Source: JAPOXR01 sp965219635
Lineage (GTDB): Bacteria > Pseudomonadota > Alphaproteobacteria > Rhodobacterales > Rhodobacteraceae
Assembly (NCBI GenBank): GCA_965219635.1
Contig: OZ244783.1
Location: 2,976,001-3,040,000, forward strand
Direction: 5' to 3'
DNA length: 64,000 nucleotides
Part shown: piece by piece, positions 44,742 to 54,281 of the stretch
Layout: each line of letters begins with the position of its first letter
Position numbering within the stretch: the stretch's first letter is position 1
Program-made: the position numbers and the translations under genes
Notes under the pieces: model-generated
Told to the model about the DNA's origin: nothing
Database searches by the model: none
What the model saw: the letters and a program-made list of their open reading frames with translations, nothing else

Positions 44742-45740
44742 ATGCGGATGAGCGGCGATACTTCAACAACTGCCGTCGGCGGCGGGATCGTTGTTTATGA
44801 GAGTTCTGATGGTGAAGTGCGCGTCGATGTGCGTCTGCAACAAGAGACTGTGTGGCTTTCGCAGAGGGACATGGCAAACGTGTTCGGAACGACGCCAGGG
44901 AATATCCAGATGCACCTGCGCAAACTGCTCTCTTCTGGAGAATTGGAAGTAGGAGCAACTACTAAGGATTTCTTGGTAGTTCGAACCGAGGGGCAGCGGC
45001 AGGTGCGCCGCCAAGTAAAGCATTACAACCTCAACGCCATCATCTCGGTCGGCTACCGCATCAACTCAAGGCGCAGCGTGCAGTTTCGCCGATGGGCCAC
45101 CCAAACACTGCGTGAACATCTAGTACGCGGCTTCACTGCAAAAGAACAACGGCTGGTCGAGAGAGGTCTCGGTGAAGCGCGGCAAACGCTCGACCTGCTT
45201 GCCCGGACGCTCAAGAGCCAGGCGATGGTGGATGATGACGGGCAGGCCTTACACGACCTCATATCCAGCTATGCCGACACTTGGCGCCTGCTGCTGGAAT
45301 ATGACGAGGACCGGCTAAAGGCACCACCGGCCGGAGTGCCAGCCAAGAGTGCGCTTGATCTCAACCTGGCAGTTGGCGCCATCGATACGTTCAAGCAAGA
45401 CCTTGCTGCGAGAGGCGAAGACACTGCGTTGTTCGGCAATCCTCGTGGGGACACGCTTGCAGCCATTCTCGGCAATCTTGAGCAAACCATGTTCGGCGAA
45501 GCCCTCTATCGCAGCTGCGAGGAAAAGGCGGCGCATTTGGTCTATTTCGTCGTCAAGGATCGCCCATTCACCAATGGCAACAGGCGCATCGGCGCTCTCC
45601 TGTTCTTGCTATACATGCAACAGGAGGGAATCCGGCACCAGCTGGACCCAAGGACATTGACAGCGCTCACCCTGCTAATTGCCGAGAGTGCGCCGGCCAA
45701 CAAGGACTTGATGATCCGCCTGATCATGAATCTGTTGTGA
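44742..45740 (+). CDS. RhuM-Fic fusion protein with altered Fic motif
   Basis: 332 residues. The N-terminal RhuM/virulence domain (about 15-130: VRLQQETVWLSQRDMANVFGTTPGNIQMHLRKLL, KHYNLNAIISVGYRINSRRSVQFRRWATQTL) resembles a DNA-binding adaptor. A coiled region and a Fic/Doc domain (about 190-330) follow. Fic motifs normally read HPFx[DE]GN[KG]R; here the segment is KDRPFTNGNRR, with Arg for the catalytic His and Asn for the acidic residue. AMP transfer by the usual mechanism should be lost. The start may be ATG 44742 or ATG 44748. Such proteins are common in genomic islands and toxin-rich regions. Confidence 0.82.
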   Translation: MRMSGDTSTTAVGGGIVVYESSDGEVRVDVRLQQETVWLSQRDMANVFGTTPGNIQMHLRKLLSSGELEVGATTKDFLVVRTEGQRQVRRQVKHYNLNAIISVGYRINSRRSVQFRRWATQTLREHLVRGFTAKEQRLVERGLGEARQTLDLLARTLKSQAMVDDDGQALHDLISSYADTWRLLLEYDEDRLKAPPAGVPAKSALDLNLAVGAIDTFKQDLAARGEDTALFGNPRGDTLAAILGNLEQTMFGEALYRSCEEKAAHLVYFVVKDRPFTNGNRRIGALLFLLYMQQEGIRHQLDPRTLTALTLLIAESAPANKDLMIRLIMNLL

Positions 45741-46027
45741 TGCCGGTTGAATGAGCGCTACGATCGGTGCCGGAGATACGGCGTTCGGCTCCCTTGATGG
45801 GTGGAGCCATGACCCTCAGAGGCCGCCAAACTTCAGGGGCCCCAAACACTGACGGTCGGACCAATAGCAAGCCGCCCGGAATGAAATGCCTGCGACGGCC
45901 TCGTCCGAGACCTGTCAAAGGCTACCCTGGACGAAACCGAACCAATTCAACCGCTATTGTGTGACCCAGGCGAAGAAACCTCGCCATCCAGTTGGCGGTC
46001 ATTTGACCGCACGTATACGGCCGGAAT

Positions 46028-46516
46028 TCAAAGCTGATCGAGGATGTTGTCGCCCCTGGTAATACCGCATTCACCCGGTCCGGCCTCGACATTCAGAATG
46101 GTCACCACCCCGTCGTCGGCAACAAGGGAAAACCGGGAAGCTCGATCGAACAAGCCCGCATCCGCGAACGAAAAATCCAGTCCGGCAGCTTTGGTGAACG
46201 CGGCCTCCGCATCCGACAGCATCATCACACCGGCATCGCTTGCTCCGGTTGCCTGGCCCCAGGCCTTCATGACGAAGGGATCATTGACTGAAATGCAGAT
46301 GACCGCCTCAATGCCCTTCTCTTCCAGCTTCGACTTGTTCTCCACGAAGCTCGGAACATGCTGCTCGGAACATGTCGGAGTGTAGGCCCCAGGGACCCCG
46401 AATATGGCAATCTTGCGTCCCGCTGCGAGTTCGGCCAGTCCGAGTTTCTCAGGACCGGAGTCTCCAATCCGCAACAGAACCGTATCAGGAAGCTTGTCAC
46501 CGATCTTGATTGTCAT
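46028..46516 (-). CDS. Peroxiredoxin (Prx5/glutaredoxin-type)
   Basis: A 162-residue cytoplasmic thiol peroxidase that reduces H2O2 and organic peroxides. The peroxidatic site is PGAYTPTCSEQHVPSFV, and the C-terminal LNVEAGPGECGITRGDNIL may hold a resolving Cys. GAAAGGAGAG just upstream of ATG 46516 settles the start; the open frame continues upstream without support. It is divergent from the ferredoxin reductase gene. Confidence 0.93.
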   Translation of the reverse strand: MTIKIGDKLPDTVLLRIGDSGPEKLGLAELAAGRKIAIFGVPGAYTPTCSEQHVPSFVENKSKLEEKGIEAVICISVNDPFVMKAWGQATGASDAGVMMLSDAEAAFTKAAGLDFSFADAGLFDRASRFSLVADDGVVTILNVEAGPGECGITRGDNILDQL

Positions 46517-46713
46517 TGAAACTCTCCTTTCAGCACTCTGCCGCGTCGTATTATCCGGTTGCACCCGCTGAGACCAGTGGCCTTGCACAGACTCCTTGGC
46601 CGTGGGTGGCAGCCTAACCGGCTCGCCCATGGGCAATCGGTGGACAATCTGTACTGCTTGCTGGAATACTCGGTCCCGGGTGAATCCGCATCGGTCGAAA
46701 GGAGTGGGGCAAA

Positions 46714-47931
46714 ATGAAGCAGACTGTGGTGATCGTAGGTGGTGGCCAGGCTGGGCACTCCACATCAGCAAAACTGCGGTCCAGCGGTTTCGATGGAAGG
46801 ATTATTCTCGTCTGCGAAGAAGAGGAAATCCCATACCAGAGGCCACCCCTATCCAAGAAATACCTTCTCGGAACCTTCGAGCGGGACCGGCTTCCGCTTC
46901 GTCCCCGCCAATTCTACGATGACAATGAAATCGAACTTCTGCTTGGTGAATTCTGCACCCGCATCAGCCCTGCCGAACGTCTCGTCGAAACAGTTTCAGG
47001 CAAACTGGCCTACGACCATCTGGTGCTGGCAACCGGATCTTTTCCAAAAAGCCTGCCGGAGCAAATCGGAGGCAATCTGCATGGCGTGCATACGGTCCGA
47101 ACGGTCCGGGATATCGACAGGATAAGGGACGATCACCAGGACGGAATGCGCGTGCTGGTTGTCGGAGGGGGCTATATCGGTCTTGAAACCGCCGCCTCAT
47201 TCTCCGAGATGGGCTGCGAAGTGATCGTCGCCGAAATGGCCAACCGGATACTGCAACGTGTTGCCGCTCCCGAGACTTCGGACTTCGTCAGAAGCCTCCA
47301 TTCGGATCATGGGGTTCGCATTCTCGAATCCACGGCCTTGGATCGTCTTGATCCGGATGATGACGGACGGGTTGCCAGCGCACTGTTCCGGAATCACGAG
47401 CCAATCGATGTGGACCTGGCTGTGGTTGGGATCGGCATTGAACCGTCCACTTCACTGGCGGCAGAGGCCGGCATCAAGATCGACAACGGCATCTGGACAG
47501 ACAAATCCGGGCGGACTTCCATCGAGCGGATTTGGGCAACCGGCGACTGCGCATCATTCCCGTTTGGTGGTCGGCGCATACGTCTCGAGAGTGTCCAGAA
47601 CGCCATCGATCAGTCGGAAATTGTCGCCGAGAACATTCTGGGAGCCGGCAGGGAATACTCACCCGTTCCCTGGTTCTGGTCTGACCAGTTTGACGCAAAA
47701 CTGCAGATCGCCGGTCTTGGAACCGGTCATGACAGAATAGTCACCCGGAAGGCCGACGGCGCCGATGCTGCCAGTTTCTGGTACTTCGCTGGCCAGGAAC
47801 TGTTGGCAGTGGACGCAATCAACGATTCAAGGAGCTACATGGTTGGCAAGCGTCTCCTGGAAATGGGCAAGAGTGCCGATCCGAATGCCTTGATGGATCC
47901 CTCTGCAAACCTGAAATCCTTGTTGCGCTGA
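46714..47931 (+). CDS. NAD(P)H-dependent ferredoxin/rubredoxin reductase (FAD)
   Basis: A 405-residue FAD flavoprotein. FAD binding is VVIVGGGQAGHSTSAKLR at the N-terminus, NAD(P) binding is VLVVGGGYIGLETAASFSEMG (about 145-165), and the second FAD contact is RIWATGDCASFPF (about 270). A C-terminal reductase_C domain ends the protein. It passes electrons from NAD(P)H to a 2Fe-2S ferredoxin of an oxygenase or P450 system. No such partner is adjacent, so the physiological chain is open. Confidence 0.9.
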   Translation: MKQTVVIVGGGQAGHSTSAKLRSSGFDGRIILVCEEEEIPYQRPPLSKKYLLGTFERDRLPLRPRQFYDDNEIELLLGEFCTRISPAERLVETVSGKLAYDHLVLATGSFPKSLPEQIGGNLHGVHTVRTVRDIDRIRDDHQDGMRVLVVGGGYIGLETAASFSEMGCEVIVAEMANRILQRVAAPETSDFVRSLHSDHGVRILESTALDRLDPDDDGRVASALFRNHEPIDVDLAVVGIGIEPSTSLAAEAGIKIDNGIWTDKSGRTSIERIWATGDCASFPFGGRRIRLESVQNAIDQSEIVAENILGAGREYSPVPWFWSDQFDAKLQIAGLGTGHDRIVTRKADGADAASFWYFAGQELLAVDAINDSRSYMVGKRLLEMGKSADPNALMDPSANLKSLLR

Positions 47932-47966
47932 CACGGCCAGGACCGGAAAGACGGATAACCGGCGCA

Positions 47967-48530
47967 GTGCGGATAGTCGGGGGACATCTCAAGGGACTGA
48001 AACTCGCCACAGTCGGAAAAGGTGCTGATAACCGCCTCAGGCCCACCTCAGTCCGGACCAGGACACGGCTGTTTGATCTCCTGACCCACGGGCGGTTGGG
48101 TAATCGGGTCGTTGATGCAAGAGTGCTGGACCTGTTCGCTGGCACTGGCGCGCTCGGCATTGAAGCGATGTCAAGAGGCGCACAAAGCGCGCATTTCGTT
48201 GAGAAAAGCGCCGTTGCGTGCCGGCTCATTCTATCGAACACCGTGAAGGCGGGACTACAGGCCGAAACTTCGGTGCTCAGGAAGGATGCAACTTCCCTCG
48301 GCCACTGGTTTGGAGCACCTTTCGATCTGGTGTTGGCAGACCCGCCATACGGGAAGCGCCTCGCGATCCCTGCCCTGCGGCGGTTGATTGACGGCGGCTG
48401 GCTCGCGCCTGATGCGACCATTGTGCTTGAAGAGTCATCAGGATCAGCGGCACCCGGCTTTCTGGAAGTGCTTGATCAGCGGCAATTTGGCCAGACTTCC
48501 ATTACCTGTATGCGGCTTGCGACTGGTTGA
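47967..48530 (+). CDS. rsmD: 16S rRNA (guanine966-N2)-methyltransferase
   Basis: 187 residues. The N-terminus (V)RIVGGHLKGLKL and RLRPTSVRTRTRLFDLL, the SAM-binding LDLFAGTGALGIEAMSRGA and the catalytic LADPPYGK motif identify RsmD, which methylates G966 of 16S rRNA during 30S assembly. Start GTG 47967 follows the preceding gene by 35 bp. Confidence 0.92.
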   Translation: MRIVGGHLKGLKLATVGKGADNRLRPTSVRTRTRLFDLLTHGRLGNRVVDARVLDLFAGTGALGIEAMSRGAQSAHFVEKSAVACRLILSNTVKAGLQAETSVLRKDATSLGHWFGAPFDLVLADPPYGKRLAIPALRRLIDGGWLAPDATIVLEESSGSAAPGFLEVLDQRQFGQTSITCMRLATG

Positions 48531-48665
48531 CGCGCCGACGACCGATTGCCAGGTCGGCCGCCAGGTTTTTGAACTTCAACCCTTCTGATTTGTCAGTCAT
48601 CACCGACATACCCGGCACTGCTCCAGCGCAAAACGCCGAGGGGCGGCGAATGAGGTCGTATCCGG

Positions 48666-49970
48666 TCACACAACCAGTTCCATCGGGGTCTGTTCGCCGG
48701 TTCCGAATACGCGGTGATAGCGCTCAACCTCTGCCGAGGGACCAGATGCCTTGCGGGGATTGTCCGACAGCTTGACAGTAGGCCGGCCATTGGCAGCGAC
48801 CGCCTTGCAGACAAGCGACATCGGAGCAAGACCGTTGCCGGGGGCCAGGCCACGGAAATCGTTTGTCAGGAGGGTGCCCCAGCCGAAGCTCACCCTGGTC
48901 CGATGACCAAATTGCCCGTGCAGCTGTTCTATGCGGTCGACGTCCAGCCCGTCCGAAAAAATGACTCGCTTTTCGGACATGTCTTCGCCTTGTTTGCTCC
49001 ACCAGTTCAATGCGAGTTCAGCCATCTGGGAGGGTTCGCCTGAATCAATCCTGATTCCCGTCCATCCTGCGAGCCAGTCCGGAGCCCTTTGAAGGAATTC
49101 CGGAGTTCCGTAGGTGTCGGACAGGATGATCCTCAGATTGCCATCATGTTCCTGCTGCCACTGCCGCATGACTTCATAGGGCGCATCAAGCAGCTTGTTG
49201 TCGCTTTCGGCCAGAGCTGCATAAACCATGGGCAATTCGTGGGCATTGGTTCCAATCGCCTCCACTTCGCGCCGCATTGCGATCAGGCAGTTGGATGTGC
49301 CTACAAACCTCCTCCCCAACCCCTCGATCAGGGCCTGTACACACCAATCCTGCCAGAGCCAGGAATGCCGACGGCGGGTGCCAAAATCAGCCAGCCGAAG
49401 TCCGTCAAGCCTTCTCAACCGCTCCATTTTTTCCCAGATGCGCGCCATGGCGCGAGCATAAAGCACCTGGAGTTCGAACCGTCTCAGCCTCTTCAGGACC
49501 GCTCTCGACCGCAACTCGGTTATCACGGCCATTGCCGGAATCTCCCAGAGCATGACTTCCGGCCAGCTGCCTTCAAAGGTCAGTTCAAACTGTCCATCCC
49601 GCTTGTCGAGTGAATATTCCGGAAGACGCAACTGTTCGAACCATTCCATAAACTCCGGGCGGAACATCTGGCGCTTGCCGTAGAAGGTGTTGCCCCTGAG
49701 CCAGGTCGACTCTCCACGGGAAAGACGGAGAGTGCGGATATGGTCCAGTTGCTCCCTGAGTTCGGCCTCATCGATAATGTCTGCCAGACGCACGGCAGGC
49801 GTACGGTTGATCAACTGGAACCGCACCCTCGTGTCCGGCGAGTAACCGAACACAAACTGGCACATCAGCAACTTGTAGAAGTCAGAGTCGATCAGTGAAC
49901 GAACGATCGGGTCAATCTTCCAGTTGTGGTTGTAGACCCGGGTGGCGATATCCACGGTGCTCGCGTGCAT
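48666..49970 (-). CDS. pncB: Nicotinate phosphoribosyltransferase
   Basis: A 434-residue enzyme that converts nicotinate and PRPP to NaMN in NAD salvage. N-terminal DSDFYKLLMCQFVF, the DFGTRRRHSW motif, SNCLIAMRREVEAIGTNAHELPM with the phosphorylated His, SDTYGTPEFL, IRIDSGEP and VSFGWGTLLTNDF are all typical. It is encoded 21 bp downstream of pncA in the same direction, giving a two-step salvage operon (nicotinamide to nicotinate to NaMN). Confidence 0.96.
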   Translation of the reverse strand: MHASTVDIATRVYNHNWKIDPIVRSLIDSDFYKLLMCQFVFGYSPDTRVRFQLINRTPAVRLADIIDEAELREQLDHIRTLRLSRGESTWLRGNTFYGKRQMFRPEFMEWFEQLRLPEYSLDKRDGQFELTFEGSWPEVMLWEIPAMAVITELRSRAVLKRLRRFELQVLYARAMARIWEKMERLRRLDGLRLADFGTRRRHSWLWQDWCVQALIEGLGRRFVGTSNCLIAMRREVEAIGTNAHELPMVYAALAESDNKLLDAPYEVMRQWQQEHDGNLRIILSDTYGTPEFLQRAPDWLAGWTGIRIDSGEPSQMAELALNWWSKQGEDMSEKRVIFSDGLDVDRIEQLHGQFGHRTRVSFGWGTLLTNDFRGLAPGNGLAPMSLVCKAVAANGRPTVKLSDNPRKASGPSAEVERYHRVFGTGEQTPMELVV

Positions 49971-49991
49971 GGCTGTTCCTGTGGCGGTTTT

Positions 49992-50636
49992 TCAGCCTGC
50001 AACTGTTTGCCAGTTGCTCAACTGCACCCCGGCCGCTGTCATCTGCTGGCGGGCATTTACCAGCGAGCCATCCATGTCGATTGCCCTGCAGCAATCCTGA
50101 AACACGGTGGTCCTGAAACCGAGTCTGGCCGCATCAATTGCCGAGAAACACACGCAGTAGTCAGTTGCAAGGCCGACACAAACGACACTCTCGACACCGC
50201 GGGTCTTCAGGTAACCTTCCAGCCCGGTGGGTGTCGTCTTGTCGTTTTCGAAGAATGCCGAATAACTGTCGACTTCCGGATTGAAACCCTTGCGGATGAT
50301 CATGTCGGCAAGCCCGGTATCAAGATCCGGGTGAAAATCGGCGCCGCTACTGCCTTGCACGCAATGATCAGGCCACAGAACCTGGGTACCATAAGCAAGA
50401 TCAATGGTCTCGAAGGGCGCCTTGCCAGGATGGCTGCTGGCAAATGAGGTGTGACCCGCCGGATGCCAATCCTGCGTGTAGACCCTGACCTCGAACTGCC
50501 TTGCCAAACGGTTTACCTTGACCACGATTGCGTCACCGTCCGGAACGGGCAGTGCGCCCCCCGGACAAAAGTCGTTCTGAACGTCAATGACAATCAGAGC
50601 CTGCCTGGGTTCAATTGCCAATTCCACCACCTCCAA
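49992..50636 (-). CDS. pncA: Nicotinamidase
   Basis: A 214-residue amidase that converts nicotinamide to nicotinate. The catalytic Asp is in LIVIDVQNDFCPGG, the metal-site residues in TQDWHPAGHTSFA, Lys in MIIRKGFNPEVDSYSAF and the nucleophilic Cys in VGLATDYCVCFSA. It is first gene of the pncA-pncB operon. Confidence 0.95.
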   Translation of the reverse strand: MEVVELAIEPRQALIVIDVQNDFCPGGALPVPDGDAIVVKVNRLARQFEVRVYTQDWHPAGHTSFASSHPGKAPFETIDLAYGTQVLWPDHCVQGSSGADFHPDLDTGLADMIIRKGFNPEVDSYSAFFENDKTTPTGLEGYLKTRGVESVVCVGLATDYCVCFSAIDAARLGFRTTVFQDCCRAIDMDGSLVNARQQMTAAGVQLSNWQTVAG

Positions 50637-51409
50637 TATTCGTCCAGCCTCAAGTCACGGCATGCGCGTCTGCATGTGGATCAGGATGGCATAACATGCG
50701 CTGAATGAGAATGCCGCAAGGAACAAGAGCGTTCGTCATTCCATCGTACCCGGGATTCCCGAATTCGGCCAACAGGCATCATCGCATACCAGGTTCGTGC
50801 AACTGCCTCGCCAGGGCATTGAGCCTTCTTCCATCCGTTTTCGAGATCCAATTGTTCGCGAATGCGTTCAGTGAACCAAGTGTCTCTCGCACGCGCATCA
50901 ATGGATGGCTCCCAAACAAACTCAGCGAGAACCTGGACTGTCCCTGCTGAACCAAGGAACCAGCAGGCAATTGGATCGCTCCAACAACTGGAATGCTGCT
51001 CCACAGGGCACTGCTCCAACCAAGATGCGGCAGATGTAACAGATCAAAGAAGCCGGAAATGCCAGGCACTTCAGGCAACCAAAGCCCGGGCCGCCAATTC
51101 TGGTAATGAAACACCGCCCCCAATCAAGGCGCCATAATGCGGGGGATAAATTGCCGTCCTTGGTATGACCCAGTAATCCTGTTGAGGCGGCTGCAAGACA
51201 AGGCATCCCACTTTGCCATCCAGTCGCATTTGAAACTGGAACCACTGCGGATTCCGCGTGCCGGACTGCCGACTCCACCAATCATGAGCATGGATGCCCG
51301 GATGCCTGGCACCCTACTCTACTTGTCTGCTGTTGAGGCATAACTGGCTGCTTCCTTGAGGCAGAAACTTGCAGTCTGTTCATAACTTTCGCAATCTGTT
51401 CTTAAAATG
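50637..51409. other. Intergenic spacer between pncA and the Rpn gene, no supported gene
   Basis: About 770 bp with only short frames that resemble nothing known. The right end becomes AT-rich and holds the promoter of the Rpn gene. It marks the entry into a small accessory patch. Confidence 0.4.
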
Positions 51410-51438
51410 TTGACATGTGCATAATATGAACATATATG
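51410..51438 (+). promoter_or_regulatory. Predicted promoter of the Rpn nuclease gene
   Basis: TTGACA (51410-51415), a 17-nt spacer and TATATG (51433-51438), a strong match, 93 bp upstream of ATG 51531. Confidence 0.6.
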
Positions 51439-51530
51439 CGTTCCGCTACTACCGGCAGCGCGGCGAATCCCGCCGCTCAAATTGCCCCCGACAGTTCGTT
51501 CATCCGCTATCCGAAAGGAAATGCGCCCTC

Positions 51531-52505
51531 ATGTTACAGCACGATAAATTCGATAATTTCTTCCGGATACTGGTCTCCGACCCCGGCAGGGCGTTTACCA
51601 TCCTCAAATTGCTTCTGCCGGACTATATTTCCAGGAATATCGCCGAAGGCGCACTGCCTGCGGACGCCGAGGGTACAATCGTCAGCAAGTTCACCGGCAA
51701 GAAGCAATGCGATGCGTTGTTCCGCATGCGCATGACCAGCGGTCTCGAGTTTTTGGCGCTCGTCGAACACAAGAGTTGGCCAGATCCGGTTACGCCTAAT
51801 CAATTGAACTATTACCGGTTGGCAATCGCAGAAACCAGCCGTTTCAAGGTTCCTGGCAACCCCAAGCGGTGCCAACCAATCGTATCGCTCGTGCTATACC
51901 ACGGGGACGCGCCCTGGAACATCGACAGGTCCTGCCACCCAATACTGGTCCCGGAAAACGATGGTCACGATGCAAGAATGGAGTTTTCAGACGAATACCA
52001 CCTGACCGAACTCGTACAGATGCCACTGGCGGACTTGGTGAGTGATAAACATGTGCTTTCGGGACTGATGATGATGTCGCTATCCGGCAAGCCCGATAGC
52101 GACAAGCTGGACGACCCTTTGAGGGTTATAGCGGCCGGCTTTGCGCAGGAGGGCTTTGGCCTTGATCTTGCGCGCTATGTGTATCAGATTACTAACACTT
52201 CGGAGGAACGAATGCTGAAAATTGAAGCAGAAATCAGACCGGATGAGAAGGACAGGGTCATGCAAACGGTTGCAGAGAAGATTAGAGCCGAGGAGCGTAG
52301 GGAGGGACTCAAGGAAGGGCGCAAGGAGGGGCGCAAGGAGGGCAGCCAACGCATCCTGCTAAACCTGTTGGTCCTCAAGTTTGGAACGGTTCCGGAGAAC
52401 CGGCGTCAACAGGTTGTTGCAGCTGATGAGCAGGAACTCGATACGTGGATTGCCAGAATGCTGACGGCCGATAATTTTGACGAGGTCTTCAGCACCGCGA
52501 ACTGA
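51531..52505 (+). CDS. Rpn-family recombination-promoting nuclease (transposase_31, PD-(D/E)XK)
   Basis: 324 residues. The N-terminal nuclease domain begins HDKFDNFFRILVSDPGRAFTILKLLLPDYI and has the PD-(D/E)XK-like run KKQCDALFRMRM...FLALVEHKSWPD (catalytic Asp/Glu/Lys). A helical middle follows, then a Lys/Glu/Gly-rich repeat (GLKEGRKEGRKEGSQ, about 265-280) and a C-terminal domain of about 50 residues (LVLKFGTVPENRRQQVV..LDTWIARMLTADNFDEVF). Rpn proteins are DNA endonucleases that stimulate recombination; some act in phage defence and are restrained by short C-terminal forms. ATG 51531 is chosen by homology. Two extra copies of the C-terminal domain follow. Confidence 0.88.
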   Translation: MLQHDKFDNFFRILVSDPGRAFTILKLLLPDYISRNIAEGALPADAEGTIVSKFTGKKQCDALFRMRMTSGLEFLALVEHKSWPDPVTPNQLNYYRLAIAETSRFKVPGNPKRCQPIVSLVLYHGDAPWNIDRSCHPILVPENDGHDARMEFSDEYHLTELVQMPLADLVSDKHVLSGLMMMSLSGKPDSDKLDDPLRVIAAGFAQEGFGLDLARYVYQITNTSEERMLKIEAEIRPDEKDRVMQTVAEKIRAEERREGLKEGRKEGRKEGSQRILLNLLVLKFGTVPENRRQQVVAADEQELDTWIARMLTADNFDEVFSTAN

Positions 52506-52595
52506 CACCTTTCTGCGGACTTCACGTTAGTCTCCACTGCGGTTTTTTCCGACCGCGCGGCACCCCCGCCCTCAGTGCTTCACACCTTAGAAGGC

Positions 52596-52874
52596 ATGGA
52601 GTCTGGGGTAGAAGTCAGACCGGATGAGAAGGACAAGATCATGCAGACGGTTGCAGAGAAGATTAGAGCCGAGGAGCGTAGTGAGGGACGCAAGGAAGGG
52701 CGCAGGGAGGGCAGCCAACGCATCCTGCTAAACCTCTTGGTCCTCAAGTTTGACACCGTACCGGATACCCGGCGTCAGCAGATCGTTGAAGCCAGCCAGA
52801 ATGAACTCGATGCATGGCTTTCCAAGGTGTTGACGGCCAGTGACGTTGACGAGGTCTTCAGTACGGCAAACTGA
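52596..52874 (+). CDS. Standalone copy of the Rpn C-terminal domain (1)
   Basis: A 92-residue frame starting MESGVEVRPDEKDKIMQTVAEKIRAEERSEG, then RKEGRREGSQRILLNLLVLKF and ending DVDEVFSTAN. It is the last third of the preceding Rpn protein without the nuclease domain. GTG 52575 is an alternative start. No stops or frameshifts interrupt it. Either it is a remnant of tandem duplication or a separately encoded short form. Confidence 0.6.
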   Translation: MESGVEVRPDEKDKIMQTVAEKIRAEERSEGRKEGRREGSQRILLNLLVLKFDTVPDTRRQQIVEASQNELDAWLSKVLTASDVDEVFSTAN

Positions 52875-52892
52875 CCCCTGCCTGCGGACTTC

Positions 52893-53216
52893 ATGCTAGA
52901 CTCCACTGGCAATCTCCGGTTGCAAGGCACTTCGCCTTTAGCCCTACACAACATTGGAGGTACGGGGTCTGGAGCAGAAATCAGACCGGATGAGAAGGAC
53001 AGGGTCATGCAGACGGTTGCAGAGAAGATTAGAGCCGAGGAGCGTAGGGAGGGCAGCATATGCATCCTGCTCAACCAAATGGCGCTCAAGCTTGACACCG
53101 TACCGGATGCCCGGCGTCAGCAGATCGTTGAAGCCAGCCAGAATGAACTTGATGCTTGGCTTGCCAAGGTGTTGACGGCCAGTGACGTTGACGAGGTCTT
53201 CAGCACGGCAAACTGA
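52893..53216 (+). CDS. Standalone copy of the Rpn C-terminal domain (2)
   Basis: A 107-residue frame from ATG 52893 with a new N-terminal extension, then EIRPDEKDRVMQTVAEKIRAEERREGS and ALKLDTVPDARRQQIVEASQNELDAWLAKVL ending FSTAN. The KEGRKEG repeat is deleted. It is more similar to standalone copy 1 than to the parent in the last 45 residues, so the small copies duplicated from each other. The intergenic DNA (GCGGACTTCA and the following bases) is duplicated too. Confidence 0.6.
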   Translation: MLDSTGNLRLQGTSPLALHNIGGTGSGAEIRPDEKDRVMQTVAEKIRAEERREGSICILLNQMALKLDTVPDARRQQIVEASQNELDAWLAKVLTASDVDEVFSTAN

Positions 53217-53432
53217 CACCCGCCTGCGAGCCTCGCCTGGCCTCCTCATCAGTTCCCTGCCGCATAGCAGACCAGCCGCCGACGCCCTCTCGCTACCAGC
53301 CATCAGGAACTTGAAGCTAAGCTCGGGCCGGATGGGAAGGGCAAACTCAGTCCGTCAGTTGAAGCACTCAATGATCGAGAGGCGAAACATAAGGCCAACT
53401 TTAGCCCTTTGTATTGCGCCTATTGAGTTGCT

Positions 53433-53492
53433 GGATGCCGGGTTTGACGTATTGCCAGATGTCAGGCTTGAGCAGATCATTGAAGCCAGCCC
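53433..53492 (+). pseudogene. Degenerate third copy of the Rpn tail
   Basis: The frame AGFDVLPDVRLEQIIEASP aligns with LKLDTVPDARRQQIVEASQ of the preceding copies, but surrounding sequence has decayed. It shows that the duplication array once extended further right. Confidence 0.5.
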
Positions 53493-53726
53493 GGTCTCCC
53501 CGCCAGGCGCTGCCCGCTGCCGGCGGCAAGCAGTCTTGGCGAGGCATTGGGCAAGGCAACCCTGGCCATCCTCCGAATTCCCCCCCGATCATGAAAGATG
53601 TGACCGCGTGTGCGATTGCGTTCATTTGCCCCGTAAACGCTGCGATCTTGACAGGAGTAGGATTGGCGAAAAGCGTATCCTTCAGGAATGGGATCGAGGA
53701 TGCTGGCAGACCCGGCGCCAGTGATG

Positions 53727-54281
53727 TCACAGGCCGCCTTCCTGGCGCCTTGGCATCAGCTCCTGCACCAGAATGACGGCGTCGGCATAATCGAACCCTT
53801 CCGAGAGGCACCAGCCGGGCAGCTGGTGTGTCTTAGGATCATACGGCTCGAACCCGCCCTTCCGATAGGCGGCGATTGCCCGTTTGTTGCGGGCGGAGGG
53901 GCGTATGATCATCGACCGTGCGCAGGTTTCAGATCTCAACCGGTCGGCAACCAACCCGATGGCCGCTGAGCCGTAGCCCTGGCCCCAATGCTCCCGGCTG
54001 CCAATCCACATGTCGATTTCGGCAACTTGTCCGTTCAACCAGTAATGAATGACGCCGATGTCCTTTCCATCCGCAACCATGATGTAAATTCGGAAGTCGC
54101 CGCCTGGACTGAAGGCTTCCTCATCGTAGTCTGCACAAAATTCTGCAAAGTCCGGAACCGGATGATCGCTGTAATCGGGCGGCCCCATCATCTGGGAAGT
54201 GGCCTCCGAACAAGCCAGCATGCCGTAGACCATTTTCCGATCCTGAAGCGCCGCCGGCCTCAGTGTAAGCCGTTCTTGCAT
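53727..54281 (-). CDS. GNAT-family N-acetyltransferase
   Basis: 184 residues of RimJ/AAC(6')-like type: MQERLTLRPAALQD start, IDMWIGSREHWGQGYGSAAIGLVADRL with the acetyl-CoA pyrophosphate loop (WGQGYGSAA), and ARNKRAIAAYRKGGF near the end. The substrate is unknown; aminoglycoside or ribosomal-protein acetylation are family possibilities. Convergent with the Rpn block and divergent from gyrB. Confidence 0.85.
   Translation of the reverse strand: MQERLTLRPAALQDRKMVYGMLACSEATSQMMGPPDYSDHPVPDFAEFCADYDEEAFSPGGDFRIYIMVADGKDIGVIHYWLNGQVAEIDMWIGSREHWGQGYGSAAIGLVADRLRSETCARSMIIRPSARNKRAIAAYRKGGFEPYDPKTHQLPGWCLSEGFDYADAVILVQELMPRRQEGGL

Noticed and set aside
48593..48853. Short minus-strand frames at the pncB 3' end
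   Set aside because: They overlap pncB in another frame and have no features.
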